The notes below the pieces were generated by a model that had not been told where the DNA came from, made no database searches, and saw only the letters and a list, made by a program, of their open reading frames with translations. Position numbers and translations under genes: made by a program. A stretch of 64,000 bases of DNA, taken from NCBI RefSeq assembly GCF_905147365.1, contig NC_056419.1:6021501-6085500 (forward strand), in the 5' to 3' direction. How positions within the stretch are numbered: the first letter of the stretch is position 1; each line of letters begins with the position of its first letter. Shown here piece after piece: positions 1-11,783 of the stretch. Source of the DNA: Aricia agestis (lineage: Eukaryota; Arthropoda; Insecta; Lepidoptera; Lycaenidae).

Positions 1-58
1 TTACGTAAGTTTCAGTTTCAAATGAATTCATCAGCTGTTAAACCACTGTATATCGTCT

Positions 59-569
59 ACACTGTGGCTGTTTTTTTTTTTTTTTTTTTTTTTTTATTAT
101 AAAATTGGGGCCGTCTATAGACTGTTCGTCCATATCCTTTTTTTGTTATTTTATTATTTAGATTTTTCGCACCAAGGATAATTGAAATAATATTATGAAT
201 TTTAATTAATTGTGGTCCATCACGCCATGGACACTTTTTTTTTTTTTTTTTTTTTTTTTTATATGTGTATATGTATATTTAATAGAATAGAGTATAATAT
301 GTTATACATATAATAAATAAATATATACATTTATTGTTTTATAAATTGCATAATAATAATATGTCGGTGTGGCGGCCAGTAGATCCGACATTTTCCGATT
401 TCCTTAGATTTTATGCTGCTCCACCCTTTGCCTTTAGATGTTGTGACATTGGCTTGGTGGAGAGGGGTCACTCAAGCTGGGTGGAGTTTCTAGGTTGTTA
501 AAAAGACATCGTTCTGTGTCGAATCTACCCGCCATGTGGCTTAGGACCTAAGCCACACTGTGGCTGTTT
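59..569 (-). mobile_element. Short retro-insertion with poly-A (poly-T on this strand) and 15-bp target duplication
   Basis: The motif ACACTGTGGCTGTTT occurs at 59-73 and again at 555-569. Between them lies a T-tract at 71-95, which is a poly-A tail on the minus strand. This is the signature of target-primed reverse transcription of a roughly 480-bp insert read on the minus strand. A second long T-tract at about 235-260 lies inside, so the insert may be two stacked retrocopies or one with an internal A-tract. The 5' end on the minus strand overlaps a 21-bp palindrome at 537-557. The body at 360-555 is less AT-rich than its surroundings. I do not recognise the source; a 5'-truncated LINE 3' UTR is the best guess. 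Confidence 0.6.
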
Positions 570-1116
570 GAATGCTAGAATTCTGATGTGAGTTGATATG
601 GCTTCACTCTATCAGACAAAGTTGGAGCTTCACATTTAAACCTTTCAAACATAATATTTCAATTCATTTTAAATCCGCTTAATATTGTTCAAATGAGAGA
701 CCATTTTATTAACTTTGACGAAATGCTTTAAATAGTTTTTTTTAAGTAAAAAAAATAATATGTTTTTAAAAGCAAAAAAATCCGGACTTTTAAGCCTGAA
801 AAGCACAATAATTTGTACAAGGATTTAAACAAAAAAAAACATCGTTAACTCAATTTTTTTTTCTAAAATATACTTTTACTTCTAAGGATATAAAAATATT
901 TGCTTTGTCAAATCATATTTCTGAAATACAAGGACAAATGCGAGGATTAGTTATCGTCTTTGATCCAATTCCTTTCCATTCAAACACGCCGCCGAAGCCT
1001 TGATAAGCTCTAAATTATTTTTGGATTCTTGAATATTATTAACTCATAACTCTTAACTGCTTAAGGGTTTGATTTTCCAATCATGGGCCAATTGTACTAC
1101 GCCATTTATCCAAGAG
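570..1116. other. AT-rich stretch without recognised feature
   Basis: I see no coding frame, terminal inverted repeats or repeat-family match here, only A/T homopolymer runs. Confidence 0.5.
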
Positions 1117-1403
1117 GAAAAAAGTACGTGATGATATTATGTAGGGTATGTTGAATATTGTGTCTGTTATATTATAGAGTTCTCTGTAAAAGAAGCAGCG
1201 CTGAAAGATTTCCTTTCATTTTTCATAATTCATGACCGTGTTAGAGTATTTCTCATAGAAATATAGAAGACAAAAGTGAATGACTTTTGTCTTTCACTTT
1301 TGTCTTCTATTATATATTTATAGCGTTGTTTCTTTCACACTAAACTCTATAAATATAGCAGACACATACACACCTTAAATTATTATAATTTTGTTATGTT
1401 ATA
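1117..1403. mobile_element. Degenerate MITE related to the 6.75-kb TA-type MITE, with internal hairpin
   Basis: The left part (TTATGTAGGGTATG, then AAGCAGCGCTGAAAG) and the right part (CACACTAAACTCT, ACACATACACACCTTAAAT) follow the order of blocks seen in the better preserved element at 6752-7011. An internal hairpin has 18-bp arms at 1263-1280 and 1293-1310 with a 12-base loop. The termini are decayed, so boundaries are approximate and the relationship is inferred from block order. Confidence 0.45.
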
Positions 1404-1750
1404 ATGAGGTCTTGACGACAGTGTAGCCTGCTGGCCAATTGCTGTCGTAAAAGTTCTAGTAATGCTAACATACTAACACAGTAGTGTTAGAATTTAGATT
1501 TTAGATGACAGACTGCTGAGTGCTCTAGTTTGGATGTGAACGTTGAGTCTAAACTTGATACGTAGCTTTAACAGACTTGATGGCCATATTCTAGATCCAT
1601 TATAGACACAAACGTCTCATAACGAAGCAAAGTACTCCTAAAGATGAACCATGAATATGATGTGGTTGCTTTGCAACAGAGTTCTGATAGACATCTTACA
1701 GCACTAGCTCAACGCTAAAATATAGTAAATTTCTTATCGAGAGAGAGAAG

Positions 1751-1883
1751 TTGATTCCTAGGCAGATGGGGGACCTACGTAGTTTGGTCGCGTTACGTCA
1801 AACCCAGCCGGCAGATCACAATTAACATTGAATTGACACGATCCGACCAAATAACGTTGGTCCGTTAACTGCCTAGGAATCAA
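1751..1883. mobile_element. Inverted-repeat MITE, TIR TTGATTCCTAGGCAG
   Basis: The ends are inverted copies beginning TTGATTCCTAGGCAG. The similarity continues with mismatches for about 40 bp through GGACC and TTTGGTCG blocks. The element is about 133 bp, non-coding and folds on itself. No clear target duplication is visible, so the superfamily is not assigned. The open frame on the minus strand across it is a by-product of the repeat. Confidence 0.6.
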
Positions 1884-2438
1884 TTTCCTCGATGGTAGAA
1901 GTGAAGCAGTAAACGGTACAGTATTCAGATAAATTTGATGTAATGAGAATCTCTTGTATATTATGTCTGAAAATCTATATAACCCTTCTGAAGTCTTAAT
2001 CCCCAGACGGCAGCGCATAACAATTGAAAATCTATTGTGTCTGCTACACCCACGATAGAGGTGTTAATTATTGATCTTATTAAAATATTTTACTTCAAGC
2101 CTAAATGTAAGACAAACCATGGGACAAATTAATTACACACTCCATGTCACTAGTATTACTCACCTATATCACCTAAACCAATAATGTTATTAGTCCCAGA
2201 CGAATTTAATCAACAATATTATACCCTCGATGTCTTTCTTTTAACCTCCTCTGACCTGCACATTCTCACCTTCAAATATCTAGATTCTAGACCTCGGGTT
2301 CAATATTAGATTACTTGTGAATCTTACGATTAGATTTAAATCTCAACAGACACCAAATAATTGACTTCTAAGTATATTAAAAGTTTATGAAAGTCACTCA
2401 TGAGTATTGAGTCTATTAACTTTGCAAAGCTTTAAAAC
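1884..2438. other. AT-rich stretch without recognised feature
   Basis: No coding frame, palindrome or repeat-family match was seen. Confidence 0.5.
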
Positions 2439-2682
2439 TTTTTTTTTAATGAAATAACCGGCCTTTTAAGAGGGGAATAGGGTAATAGGGGAGGGTAGGG
2501 ATGGGAAGGGAAGGGAATAGGGGAGGGTAGGGAAGGGAATAGGGTAGGGGATTGGACCTCCGGTAAACTCACTCACTCGGCGAAATACAGCGTAAGCGCT
2601 GTTTCACGCCGGTTTTCTGTGAGAACTTGGTATTTCTCCGGTCGAGCCGGCCCATTCGTGCCGAAGCATGACTCTCCCACGT
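2439..2682 (-). mobile_element. G-rich SINE-like repeat, copy with internal deletion
   Basis: This is one of at least six well-preserved copies of one dispersed family in the window. The family reads ACGTGGGAGAGCCATGC at the 5' end and CCCCCTTATTTCAT plus A-run at the 3' end. This copy is on the minus strand. It keeps the 5' block, the GGGTAGGG/GGGAAGGG purine block and the A-tail (T-run at 2439-2448), but lacks the roughly 110-bp part that normally lies between tail and purine block. The A-tail suggests retroposition; I see no tRNA-like promoter. Confidence 0.75.
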
Positions 2683-2972
2683 ATAAACTTTCAGTATTTA
2701 TGCTTGTACAAGTACATCTATTTATTATTTTTTAAGAAATTCATTAAAAAAGTTATACTTAATATTATTCCAGAATAATGCTGTGGTAAATATTTTGAAT
2801 CTTCTTTACGAATGAACAAAGTACGAGTATGTACCGTTTTTTTACTGAAAATAAAATGTAATAATATGAACCTTAACAATTCGGTTTTATTAAAGACGAT
2901 AATTATCTGATTGTCCATTGAATGGCAATTTAAGGTTCCTTTATTTTAGCTTACGTTCCATTAAAGTTTAAT

Positions 2973-3182
2973 TTAGGGTTGCCAAAAATTAGCAAACTAG
3001 TTTTACGGTGACTTGAATATGTATGAAACAAAATATATCCAGTTAAATAAATACTGAAAACGATTTAAGATTTATAATAGTACTCACACACGTAATAAAA
3101 GTAATTATAATTGTAGTATATGTCAAGAACAAACAATTTTATTGCGTTTAAATATTCATCATTTTTATGATGGCAACCCTAA
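2973..3182. mobile_element. Short hAT-like MITE, TIR TTAGGGTTGCCA
   Basis: The 12-bp ends TTAGGGTTGCCA and TGGCAACCCTAA are perfect inverted repeats 210 bp apart. The GGGTTGCCA core resembles hAT-type termini. The interior is AT-rich and non-coding. No convincing 8-bp target duplication is visible. Confidence 0.5.
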
Positions 3183-3744
3183 TTCGAAGCAGCCAATTAT
3201 AAAAGATAATCCAAATCGATTCTTTGAATAAGCGAGTTCTCGATTACAAGCCGAAGTATCACCTCAACCGCTACCAGATCCAAGATCAAGCGATTCTTAA
3301 TTGGAGCTTTATCAAGATCGACTGTTAAGCCAACCGCGGTAATGTATTCGAATTACATTGAAAAAATATTGGGAGTTGTTTATCTCGTATCTGTTGACTA
3401 CAAAAAAGTACAAAAAGTCACATACCTATTATTTTGTTTTTATGCCCAAGGAATGGCGGTACAGTTAATTTATTGGGAAGCGATTAAGATCAATTCGTAG
3501 TCCTCTTGAAGTATCTTCAGGGATTTTCAATAATAATACATAGTATTTTGATTGTTTCGCGCGCACAGGAATGGCTGCAAGAAATGTTAGAAGCAAATTG
3601 TACTCAAACTAAAAGGGATTTTTACAGAAAGTCTAAGGAGATATTGTGTCAAATATGTAGTAGTGTAGTTGGAATTATGTGCGAACAGCGTAACAGGCAT
3701 GATCAAATTCTGTGGTGTTTTAAGAACTAGATTAACTGTTTCTG
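3183..3744. other. Non-repeat stretch
   Basis: No family match. A 74-codon open frame lies at 3506-3730 on the plus strand, but it resembles no protein I know and I do not call it a gene. Confidence 0.4.
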
Positions 3745-3746
3745 TA

Positions 3747-4057
3747 GCCCTAGCACGGCCACCAGTAGAAATGTGAAAGTAAAGATAAACTTTGGAGATA
3801 AACTTAAGGTGGCGTTCCGATCTTTTTTCGTTCCGAAAAATTCAATTATAATGCCACTTTATGACAGACTCTAGTCCTAAAAATTCAAATAATATCCTAC
3901 TCTATGGCATATACTATAGTCTGTCATAACGTGGCATTTTAATTGAATTTTTGTCGGTCGCGATTAGCCGCGCGCGGTAAAGATCGGAACGGCACCTTTA
4001 GTTTATGTCCACAGTTTGTCTATACTTTCGCATTTCTACTGGCGGCCGCGCTAGGGC
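3747..4057. mobile_element. Palindromic MITE with TA target duplication
   Basis: The left half from GCCCTAGC and the right half ending GCTAGGGC are inverted copies over about 115 bp each with scattered mismatches. Shared blocks include CCAGTAGAAATG, GTTCCGATCTTT and AATTCAATT. TA flanks both ends at 3745-3746 and 4058-4059, as for Tc1/mariner-type targets. The element is non-coding. Transposase source unknown. Confidence 0.75.
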
Positions 4058-4510
4058 TAAATATAAGTCAATCGAAAGCCGTAGCAGTATAATCATTGTA
4101 GATAAAAACATGGCAAAAAAACTGAAGCGTCCAGGCTAACTAAAATAAAAATAAATATATTATCAAATCAAATAATTTCTTCGTATAATGCTACTCAACT
4201 TCGTAAATTTATGAAACCAATTCCATTTTGACACGGAATTACAGCAGTGCAGTGCCTAATTAATACGATTTTAATTTTCCTTCAGGCTGAAAACTAACGA
4301 TTCGTGGCAAGCCCCCAGCTGTTGCGTCATTATTAAACGCTTTTCAAGTGCAGGTGTTGATATTAACGAGGGGAAGTATTTAATTAATATACTTTATAGT
4401 GCAAGCATCGATATAGTTGTGTGTCTACAATACTTTTCTTTTTTAGTGAATTTTTATTTTAACGGTAGATTATGTCCGCAATTTTTCTTTTTTTGTACTC
4501 AAAGAATCTA

Positions 4511-4620
4511 CATATTTTTCAGCAAAATCTGTTCAACGGTTCGGTCATGAAGAGGTAACAGACAGACAAAAAGACACACAGGCACACATAATTTCGCATT
4601 TATACTAATAGTAAGGATGG
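4511..4620 (-). mobile_element. Helitron (Lep1-like) 5' fragment
   Basis: On the minus strand this gives the family order: start, GCGAAA, a TCTG-rich run, TTACCTCTTCA, then a block meaning 'AACCGATTTTG'. Only the 5' third is present and it is diverged. Confidence 0.6.
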
Positions 4621-6750
4621 ATGTCTGCAATACTTTATTTTGTTGATAATTTTATTTCCTTTTTTCTTCATTAATTCATAAAGCCCCATACGGTCACCGG
4701 TGACCGAGATACAATAGAAATCCTATTGTGTCTCGTTTTCCACGATCGATGGGTTAATCCAGAATCTAGGATCAATCTAGGACTAAGGATAAAGACCGAA
4801 TTACATCATGTTTCTCTTAGTTTATACGATTCACAATATGAAATAGGTTTAAAACACATTATACGATCTGTATCTACGATTCCCAGAAGCCATTACCACT
4901 TGGAATTGTCATCATAAAAATGGACACTTTTTTTGACGTCATTCATTAAAACAAAGTTAGTCCAGACAAGAGAAGAATTCAGTTTGCCAAAGCTCAAAGC
5001 TCTGCACTAAAAATAAACATTTCGTGGAATGTCAAAGGAATTCACACAAGGAATCATGACAAACGAAGTTAGCACCTCAAATCGTATGGGTAAATCGGAC
5101 CTAACGAGTCATGTTCTCCACAAATGCTGCTCGCAAAACAGTCCCTATTCCAACAGGCGCATGTGCGAAATTCACTTGGTGTTATTAAAATTTGACACAT
5201 TGCTTCTATTAGCAGGGGACTGCTCGTAATGATCTGAGCGCAATATCAAGATGTATTTAATTGGGTTTCGTTATAGGTGGCGTTTGCAGGTGTTCGCGCG
5301 GTATATAGATTCATGTGATTTATGAGAAGTCTGGATGTAGAGTATGCTGGATTGGCTCTTTCATACCTTTGAATCATTGCTAAGAAGCAAGGCTTTTTAT
5401 TATTCCGACTTTATACATTACATTTTAATTAAGTATGCGATTAAAGAGGTACTTATTTTTAAAGCGGTTTTCGAGTTTGGTATCTAAGTAGAATTAATCA
5501 GTTACAAAAAACGCAAATCAGCCAAATTTTTGTTACAAAAGAACTTGTATTTTGCTCGACTAAATCTAGGCAAACTAATTAAAATTACGTCAGATGTTAT
5601 CCCATTATGACTGCGGTAATCGTTGTATTTTATGGAGCAGGAGAAAATTTTTCGCCCCATTTCATCTTTCTCATCCAGTATAAAGGAAACTAATCCGTGA
5701 TATTCTTAGGATTTAATACATCGCTGCTAAAGATCAAAGCGACGTGGGAGGCTCGCCTTAAGTGGAATCGTTTGTCCATTCTTTATAACACCATTAGAAC
5801 TTCATTTTCTATCGAGCCGAATTCAGAGTTTTATAAAGCTTTCGTTTCAGCCAAATGTGGCTATCGACTGAGTATCGATGCAATTTTGCCTCAAATATGT
5901 TTTTCCCGAAAACATAACGATGGTCCGAGAAAGTTTGATACTTTATCGACGAAGTAACATCCTTTCCATTCCAAATTGTTGTTTGTAATAGGGATATAAC
6001 AGCCGTTATTGAATTTCATGAATTGCTTCTTGTTGTTCTATTATGTTTTTCCAATAATATCCTATTAAATTGACGAGGCTTTTCGTCTATAAATAAGTTT
6101 ATAATATAACTATACATATCTAAGTAACTAGCCAGCACAATATTTTAAGTTTATTTATTATCTCAAGTGTTACATTCTCCAAAAAGACTGTTCCGTTATC
6201 ATGTATCACGTTTGGGTTCCCAATCGTACATTCAATTCGAAAATAAAATACAATTTCAAAGCTCCAAGCCGAAGGTCCGAAGTCAATAAATAAAAATGGA
6301 CGTAGCATATTCCCTTATACGACCGGACACTTGGCGTGGACCTAAATCAACTGCCAATGCACCTGTAGAACTGTCGATTATGCAAATTCTTACCAGCCTT
6401 TTAACTAAATACCGCATTTTGGTGTCAACGCTTTTTTTCTGTCGCGTTTTATTCTTTTGCTTTTATTGAGACAATATTTTGTTCTCACTTATAGGCGCCA
6501 TGTTGATTTATTTGCGTATTATCTTCGATTCGTGTGCCATGTCCTCTCGTTAGAAAGTCGTAATTAAGATTCTGTACAGTTATACAGTTTTCAAGCTTTA
6601 AAGCAAATAAGTAAATAGTACTAGCTTGAAAACTGTGCGATCTATGCTGCCTTAAAATATGTTTATAAAACTCTTCGAAAAACTTGATATAATCTGCTGT
6701 AAGGTGAATCTCTTTATCCTACTAAGAAAATAAAGAAAAAAATCTCATCT
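4621..6750. other. About 2.1 kb without a supported gene or clear repeat
   Basis: Short open frames occur at 4726-4917, 5029-5229 and 5697-5957 (plus) and 6120-6308 (minus). None shows a recognisable domain, and their composition does not differ from the surrounding DNA. A small imperfect hairpin (ACAGTTTTCAAGCT arms) sits at about 6584-6628. Confidence 0.5.
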
Positions 6751-6751
6751 A

Positions 6752-7011
6752 CAGGGTGTAACAAAAATAAGTGATAATACTTTAGGGTGTGCACATGTTC
6801 CTTGTAGAGAGTTCACTGTATAAGTAGTAGCGCTGAAAGACCAAAAATTTTTTTTCACTTTTGTATGAGGAAAGTCGTGACGCTCGGGCCCTTGCCCATA
6901 CAAAAGTAAAAAAGAAAATTCGTCTTTCAGAGCTGCCACTTTCACAGTGAACTCTCCACAAGGAACACATACACACCCTAAAGTATTATCACTTATTTTT
7001 GTTACACCCTG
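6752..7011. mobile_element. TA-flanked MITE, TIR CAGGGTGTAACAAAAATAAG
   Basis: The ends are long inverted repeats starting CAGGGTGTAACAAAAATAAG. They extend through TGATAATACTTTAGGGTGTG and, with mismatches, to the centre, so the 260-bp element is almost a full palindrome. TA flanks both ends (6750-6751 and 7012-7013). This fits a Tc1/mariner-type non-autonomous element. The overlapping minus-strand open frames are artefacts of the palindrome. Confidence 0.8.
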
Positions 7012-7367
7012 TATATCTTGGAAAACTCTTTACAGAAAACCGCTATAACCTAAAAATAGCCTCAAATATATTTCGAGAAGGATCCACAATCTTGATCATG
7101 ATCAGCCGGATCCACCGTCACACGCAAAGCACAATTTGCTTAAACGCCGCGGAACTTCAATTGAATGCCTCAATGTAGGAGTATGTTCAACTTTATTGTG
7201 ACTTTTAAATCTTTCCAATTTGTGGAGAAACCGTGCCTTTGTGTGTCAGGTGAAGCAATACGAAAGAAATATATTGTTTATTGTGCAAATTGCAATGTTT
7301 AAACGAAATAGGCTTAGTTTGCGATTTCCTTTGGCTGTGAAGATCTTACAAAAATCTGATGGTATAA

Positions 7368-7628
7368 AATCGGGTCGGTGGTCATTAGTCATGGAAAGCA
7401 ACTTCCGTCGCCCATGGACAGTCGCAGCATCAGAAAAGCTGCAAGTGCGTTGCCGGCATTTTAAGAGGGAATAGGGTAATAGGGGAGGGTAGGGAAGGTG
7501 ATAGGGGAAGGTAGTGAAGGGAATAGGGTAGGGGATTGGGCCTCCGGTTTCACGCCGGTTTTCTGTGAGAACGTGGTATTTCTCCGGTCGAGCCGGCCCA
7601 TTCGTGCCGAAGCATGGCTCTCCCACGT
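7368..7628 (-). mobile_element. G-rich SINE-like repeat, 3'-truncated copy
   Basis: Minus-strand copy with the 5' block ending at 7628, the GGGTAGGG block and the GGCGACGGAAGTTGC block. It lacks the CCCCCTTATT end and A-tail. A 132-codon open frame on the minus strand runs through it and is explained by the repeat. Confidence 0.75.
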
Positions 7629-7682
7629 TTAGAAATTTTACCATTAGATTTAACGTTTAGAAATTTAACCATTTAGATTTAG
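7627..7682. repeat. Two-copy tandem repeat of about 28 bp
   Basis: The unit CGTTTAGAAATTT..ACCATT.AGATTTA is repeated once directly at the edge of the SINE-like copy. Confidence 0.6.
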
Positions 7683-8827
7683 TTGTTAGAGTTACTCGTT
7701 AGAGTTTCTGGATGAAGATTGAAAATCATGCATAGTTCAGCATCATAATAGAATATCATCATTTTGCCTGTAGGTAAACAGATGAACTATGTTTTGACTC
7801 TTAATGAATTTGAAGGTTTGCCTTCATGCTTTTAGTAATTTTATAGCATTAGTAACTTTGATTACATAATATTATTATTTTTTACTTATATGACGGCGCT
7901 GCAGAAATAGTTTTACTTCAAATATGATCTTTGGTAGATTAATATTGTAATTGGTAATTTCAAAACGAAATAGAGTTATCGCTCTGACGTAACGCTAAAC
8001 ACTGAATAGGCGGCCAATTAAAATGATACTGGCCGAATATGGCAAAACTATCAAGTTGTATGATTTATTGTCTGTGGATAAAAAAGAAGGAGAAGGAGAA
8101 AATAGTTCGGACATGATTACGGTGACCGGTGTTGAACGCGATCGCGATTCAAGTGTTTAGCGGACGCCATTGTTTCAATTGGAAATTATTACGACTAATT
8201 GTCCTTGTTTCATAATCTCTATTAGTAGAAACTCAATAACAATTATAGTAGAGAGATTATGAAGTGGTATCTTTTCCTACTGAATTCTCCTCACCCGTTT
8301 TCCCACGCCACTGTCTTGACTCCTGAAGCAGCACTTTACGATGAAGACCTATCCTGATAACAGCCTAGTCCCTTTATATACAATACTTTTCATGTTAAAC
8401 AAGATTCTTGATAAACAATTAGCACTAATGCCCAGGCCGCACCTGTGTAGTGCTTCGTGTTTAAATTTTAAAACGATACCTTGAACGATCTGCGTGTATC
8501 GTCCAATGGTATCGCATCATAGCCAAATACTTCTGTTTAAATAGAAGTCTTTGCTCATAGCACGAAGTCTTACATAGGAAGATTTAAGCAAATTAAATAA
8601 AGCTAGCCTCAGCTATTACCTAGTTATGTCCTTTTGTCCACGGCTTTGGAAGCTTGCGTCTTTTTGAATGCAAATTATGGTCATTGCGTATTTTATTGGG
8701 CAATTAATCGTAGTATCTAATTGTTACCCGACTGGGAGAAGAATGTTAAAGGTTTTGTACCTTTACTATCCTATTGTAAACGAGATTGTATGATATAGGA
8801 TAATAGTAATAGAATATTTAGTTTTAA
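7683..8827. other. About 1.1 kb without recognised feature
   Basis: No coding frame or strong repeat was seen. Confidence 0.45.
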
Positions 8828-9129
8828 TTTTTTTTTATGAGATAAGGGGGCAAACGAGCAAACGGGTCACCTGATGGAAAGCAACTTTCGTCGCCCATGG
8901 ACACTTACATCATCAGAAGAGCTGCAGGTGCGTTGCCGGCCTTTTAAGAGGGAATAGAGAAGGGTAGGGATGGGAAGGGAAGGGAATAGGGTAGGGTAGG
9001 GAATAGGGGATTGGGCCTCCGGTAAACTCACTCACTCGGCGAAACTGTGTCACGCCGGTTTTTTTGTGAGAACGTGGTATTTCTCCGGTCGAGCCGGCCC
9101 ATTCGTGCCGAAGCATGGCTCTCCCACGT
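8828..9129 (-). mobile_element. G-rich SINE-like repeat, near full-length copy
   Basis: The minus-strand copy runs from the 5' ACGTGGGAGAGCC block (ending 9129) to the A-tail (T-run at 8828-8836). The purine block is shorter than in the 53.9-kb copy. A target duplication is not clear. Confidence 0.8.
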
Positions 9130-9199
9130 AATTAGGTACTTACCTACCATAAGTAACTGGGCAGTTGGTATTAAATCTAGCCATATGATATTACTTTTT

Positions 9200-9285
9200 A
9201 AAATCTATATCAATGAAAATTAATTTCAAATTTTGTTAGTCTCCCTGAAGCTCGAGAACAGCTGAGCCGATTTAGCTTATTTAAG
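9200..9285 (+). mobile_element. Diverged Helitron-like 5' fragment
   Basis: Blocks TTGTTAGTCTC and CTCGAGAACAGCTGAGCCGA resemble the common insect Helitron 5' region ('CTCGAGAACGGCTGAACCGA'). It is short and decayed, without termini. Confidence 0.35.
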
Positions 9286-9387
9286 AGTCCGGGTGCCATC
9301 GCAGTTCTCATAAAAACGTAATACCAAGATAATTTACCATACGAGGATATTTAGTTTCCTGTACAAAGATTCACTGCAAAATATTTA

Positions 9388-9455
9388 CATACCAAAAATT
9401 TGAACGATTACAATATTTACATACTAAATTGTAATCGTTCATATTTTTTGGTATG
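9388..9455. repeat. 68-bp hairpin
   Basis: Arms from CATACCAAAAATTTGAACGA and its inverted counterpart ending GGTATG pair over about 27 bases, with two or three differences and a loop of about 10. Non-coding. Possibly a very short MITE. Confidence 0.6.
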
Positions 9456-9860
9456 TAGAAGGATGTGATACGATTAAGTTCACCGAGTCACCTAGTATCT
9501 AATGTTTCAAGGAATCAAAGTTTAGACCATAATAATTATAATACTGCTAGAAATAATTATTTCACATTACCTAATTCCAATTATTTGAATATTGAACTTA
9601 ATCGAGTAGTGGATTAATTTGCTCGAGCGAATTAACTAAATATACTCTAAATATATTGCGGTTAATAAATGAAACAACTTATTAGATTATTGTAATGAAA
9701 TTACAAGCTCACAGCGTGATTTTCCGCTTAATACCGCGCTCAATTTAGATTTGGCTCAAACACAACATTTTCAGCAGGATTAGGTAGTTTTAGTTTCATG
9801 TAATTATGCTGATAATTTGCTGTATGTATAATTCTAATTGACATGTATTGTGTTTTGTCC

Positions 9861-10184
9861 ATGTGGGAGAGCCATGCTTCGGCACGAATGCGCCGGCTTA
9901 ACCGAAGAAATACCACGAGAAAGCCGGCATGAAACAGCGCTTGCGCTGTATTTCGCCGAGTGATTGAGGATACCGGAGGCCCAACCCCCTACCCTATTCC
10001 CTTCCCTACCCTCCCCTGTTACCCTATTCCCTCTTAAAAGGCCGATAACGCACCTGCAGCTCTTCTGATGCTGCCCATGGACAGTCGCCCATGGACGACA
10101 CGAGTGTCGTCCATGGGCGACGGAAGTTGCTTTCCATCAGGTGACCCGTTTGCTCATTTTCCCCCTTATTTCATAAAAAAAAAA
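9861..10184 (+). mobile_element. G-rich SINE-like repeat, full-length copy with internal palindrome
   Basis: It runs from ATGTGGGAGAGCCATGC to CCCCCTTATTTCAT plus an A-rich tail. At 10084-10121 it carries a perfect palindrome with 18-bp arms (GTCGCCCATGGACGACAC) and a 2-base centre. The arms duplicate in inverse the family's GTCCATGGGCGAC block, which other copies have once. A 69-codon open frame over it is not a gene. Confidence 0.85.
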
Positions 10185-11107
10185 GAAAATGATTGGAAAA
10201 CTAAGAACATTTTGCGCGTGGTTGTCTGTCTCTGTTGTTTATGTGATAATACTAATGTACAAGATAATTTAGTTTAATAATTTAGAATAAGTACCATAAA
10301 GAAAGAATATACTTACTTGAATAATAATTATTAAAATTATGATTTTGTAATTGTTTTGCAAACGCCCGAACAAGGCATAAGTTGTGTATTTCGTCAATGT
10401 ATGTTGATTTATATATGTACTTGGTTGCAAATAAAAATTTTAAATTTTGAATAAGCTGTGCCTCACTAGATATTAAAAATATTTTTGAATTGAAACCGAG
10501 TTTTGAAGAACAAACTATTTCTGCATCATAATAATATCTATTAAGAGATAAGAAAGTGCAAAGTAAAGATCATTAATTAAAATACTTTATTGTAAAAAAG
10601 GAAAATAAAATAACTTATATACATTCCTTTTTTTAAATTTAAGTTTAATGATTTAACGTTTTACTCTAACCAGCTGCTGCTAATTTTAAAACATTCCTCA
10701 ATTCTCAACCATCCAATCACAATCAATTCCCAATCCAAAAAAGGAACATTAGGAATCCACCAGAAACATTAATCATAAAAACATAAACAAATTGAAAGTA
10801 CATTTAAATTAGGAGCTGTTTAAATTTAAAACAATGAAATCCATCAATCAAAACACGGATATGTACTTAGAAATACGTTAACTGGACTTAAACAACTTGT
10901 TACCATTGGTTTAGACGGTTTCAAACTTTGGAAATTTCTCGTGGGAAAAATTTACCATCGTCCATTTTCTTTACGATAATAAAATATATAAATAGGTAAT
11001 CGTTTTCTCTGTTTTGTTTCAAAGTTTCATAAGAGTCATCAAGATCATACTTACCTAATTTATTATTGTTTAGTCTACATAAGGTAGTATTCAAATTATT
11101 ATAAATT
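10185..11107. other. About 0.9 kb AT-rich stretch
   Basis: No feature was recognised. Confidence 0.45.
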
Positions 11108-11108
11108 A

Positions 11109-11430
11109 CTAGCTGTCCCGGCAAACTTTGTTTTGTCCATATAAATTATTTCGCCCATATTATTTTATTGAAGTGACTAAATAAGTATGTCACCATGGTA
11201 ACGTCCATCGCGCTACCCCATTGCACAATGGTCGTCGTCAGTTTCGAGTTGTAATAATTTATTATTATTTATTCAACAAACGCACTATCAATATAAAAAG
11301 TAGGCAGTACCCAATAATTATCAGACCTACAGCTGAATATGCATAATATAAAATTTAGTAAAAATCAGTAAAGCCGTTTCGGAGGCGTACGGTAACTAAC
11401 ATTGTGACACGAGAATTTTATACATATATA
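11109..11430 (-). mobile_element. Helitron-type element, family with GTGTCAC 5' region
   Basis: The minus strand starts near TATATATAAAATTCTCGTG and ends ..GCCGGGACAGCTAG followed by T, the Helitron CTAG|T end. It matches the plus-strand copy at 58502-58815 along its length, including AAACGGCTTTACTGA and CCATGGTGACATACTT. Non-coding, so non-autonomous. Confidence 0.75.
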
Positions 11431-11783
11431 ATGCCACACGAACAGCGTATAAGCTTATCAAAATTACTTTTTTTCCTGTCTCACTTTTCCAATGAATCAA
11501 ACAATATCCTTATTTATACTCATTGGATACCCCTAATTTTTCATACAAAACAAGTATCAAAATATTATTTTAACTTGCAAGAATCGCCTCACAAATTGCC
11601 CAAGTTAAAATGATGAATATTAAGAAGTTATAAAAATTCTAGACGTGACCTAGTCCCCATCTATCTCGTTACCAACAACAAAAAGTATGATAGCTCTTAA
11701 AAACTTGTGATATAAATATCGTTAAAATACTTTAACATCTTGCAGTGAGTTTTTATTGTGGTTTTTTCTTTGAGAATATAAGT

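Noticed and set aside
7246..7644. 132-codon minus-strand open frame
   Set aside because: About half of it lies in a SINE-like repeat, and the PYPIPF-type stretch is the translated purine block.
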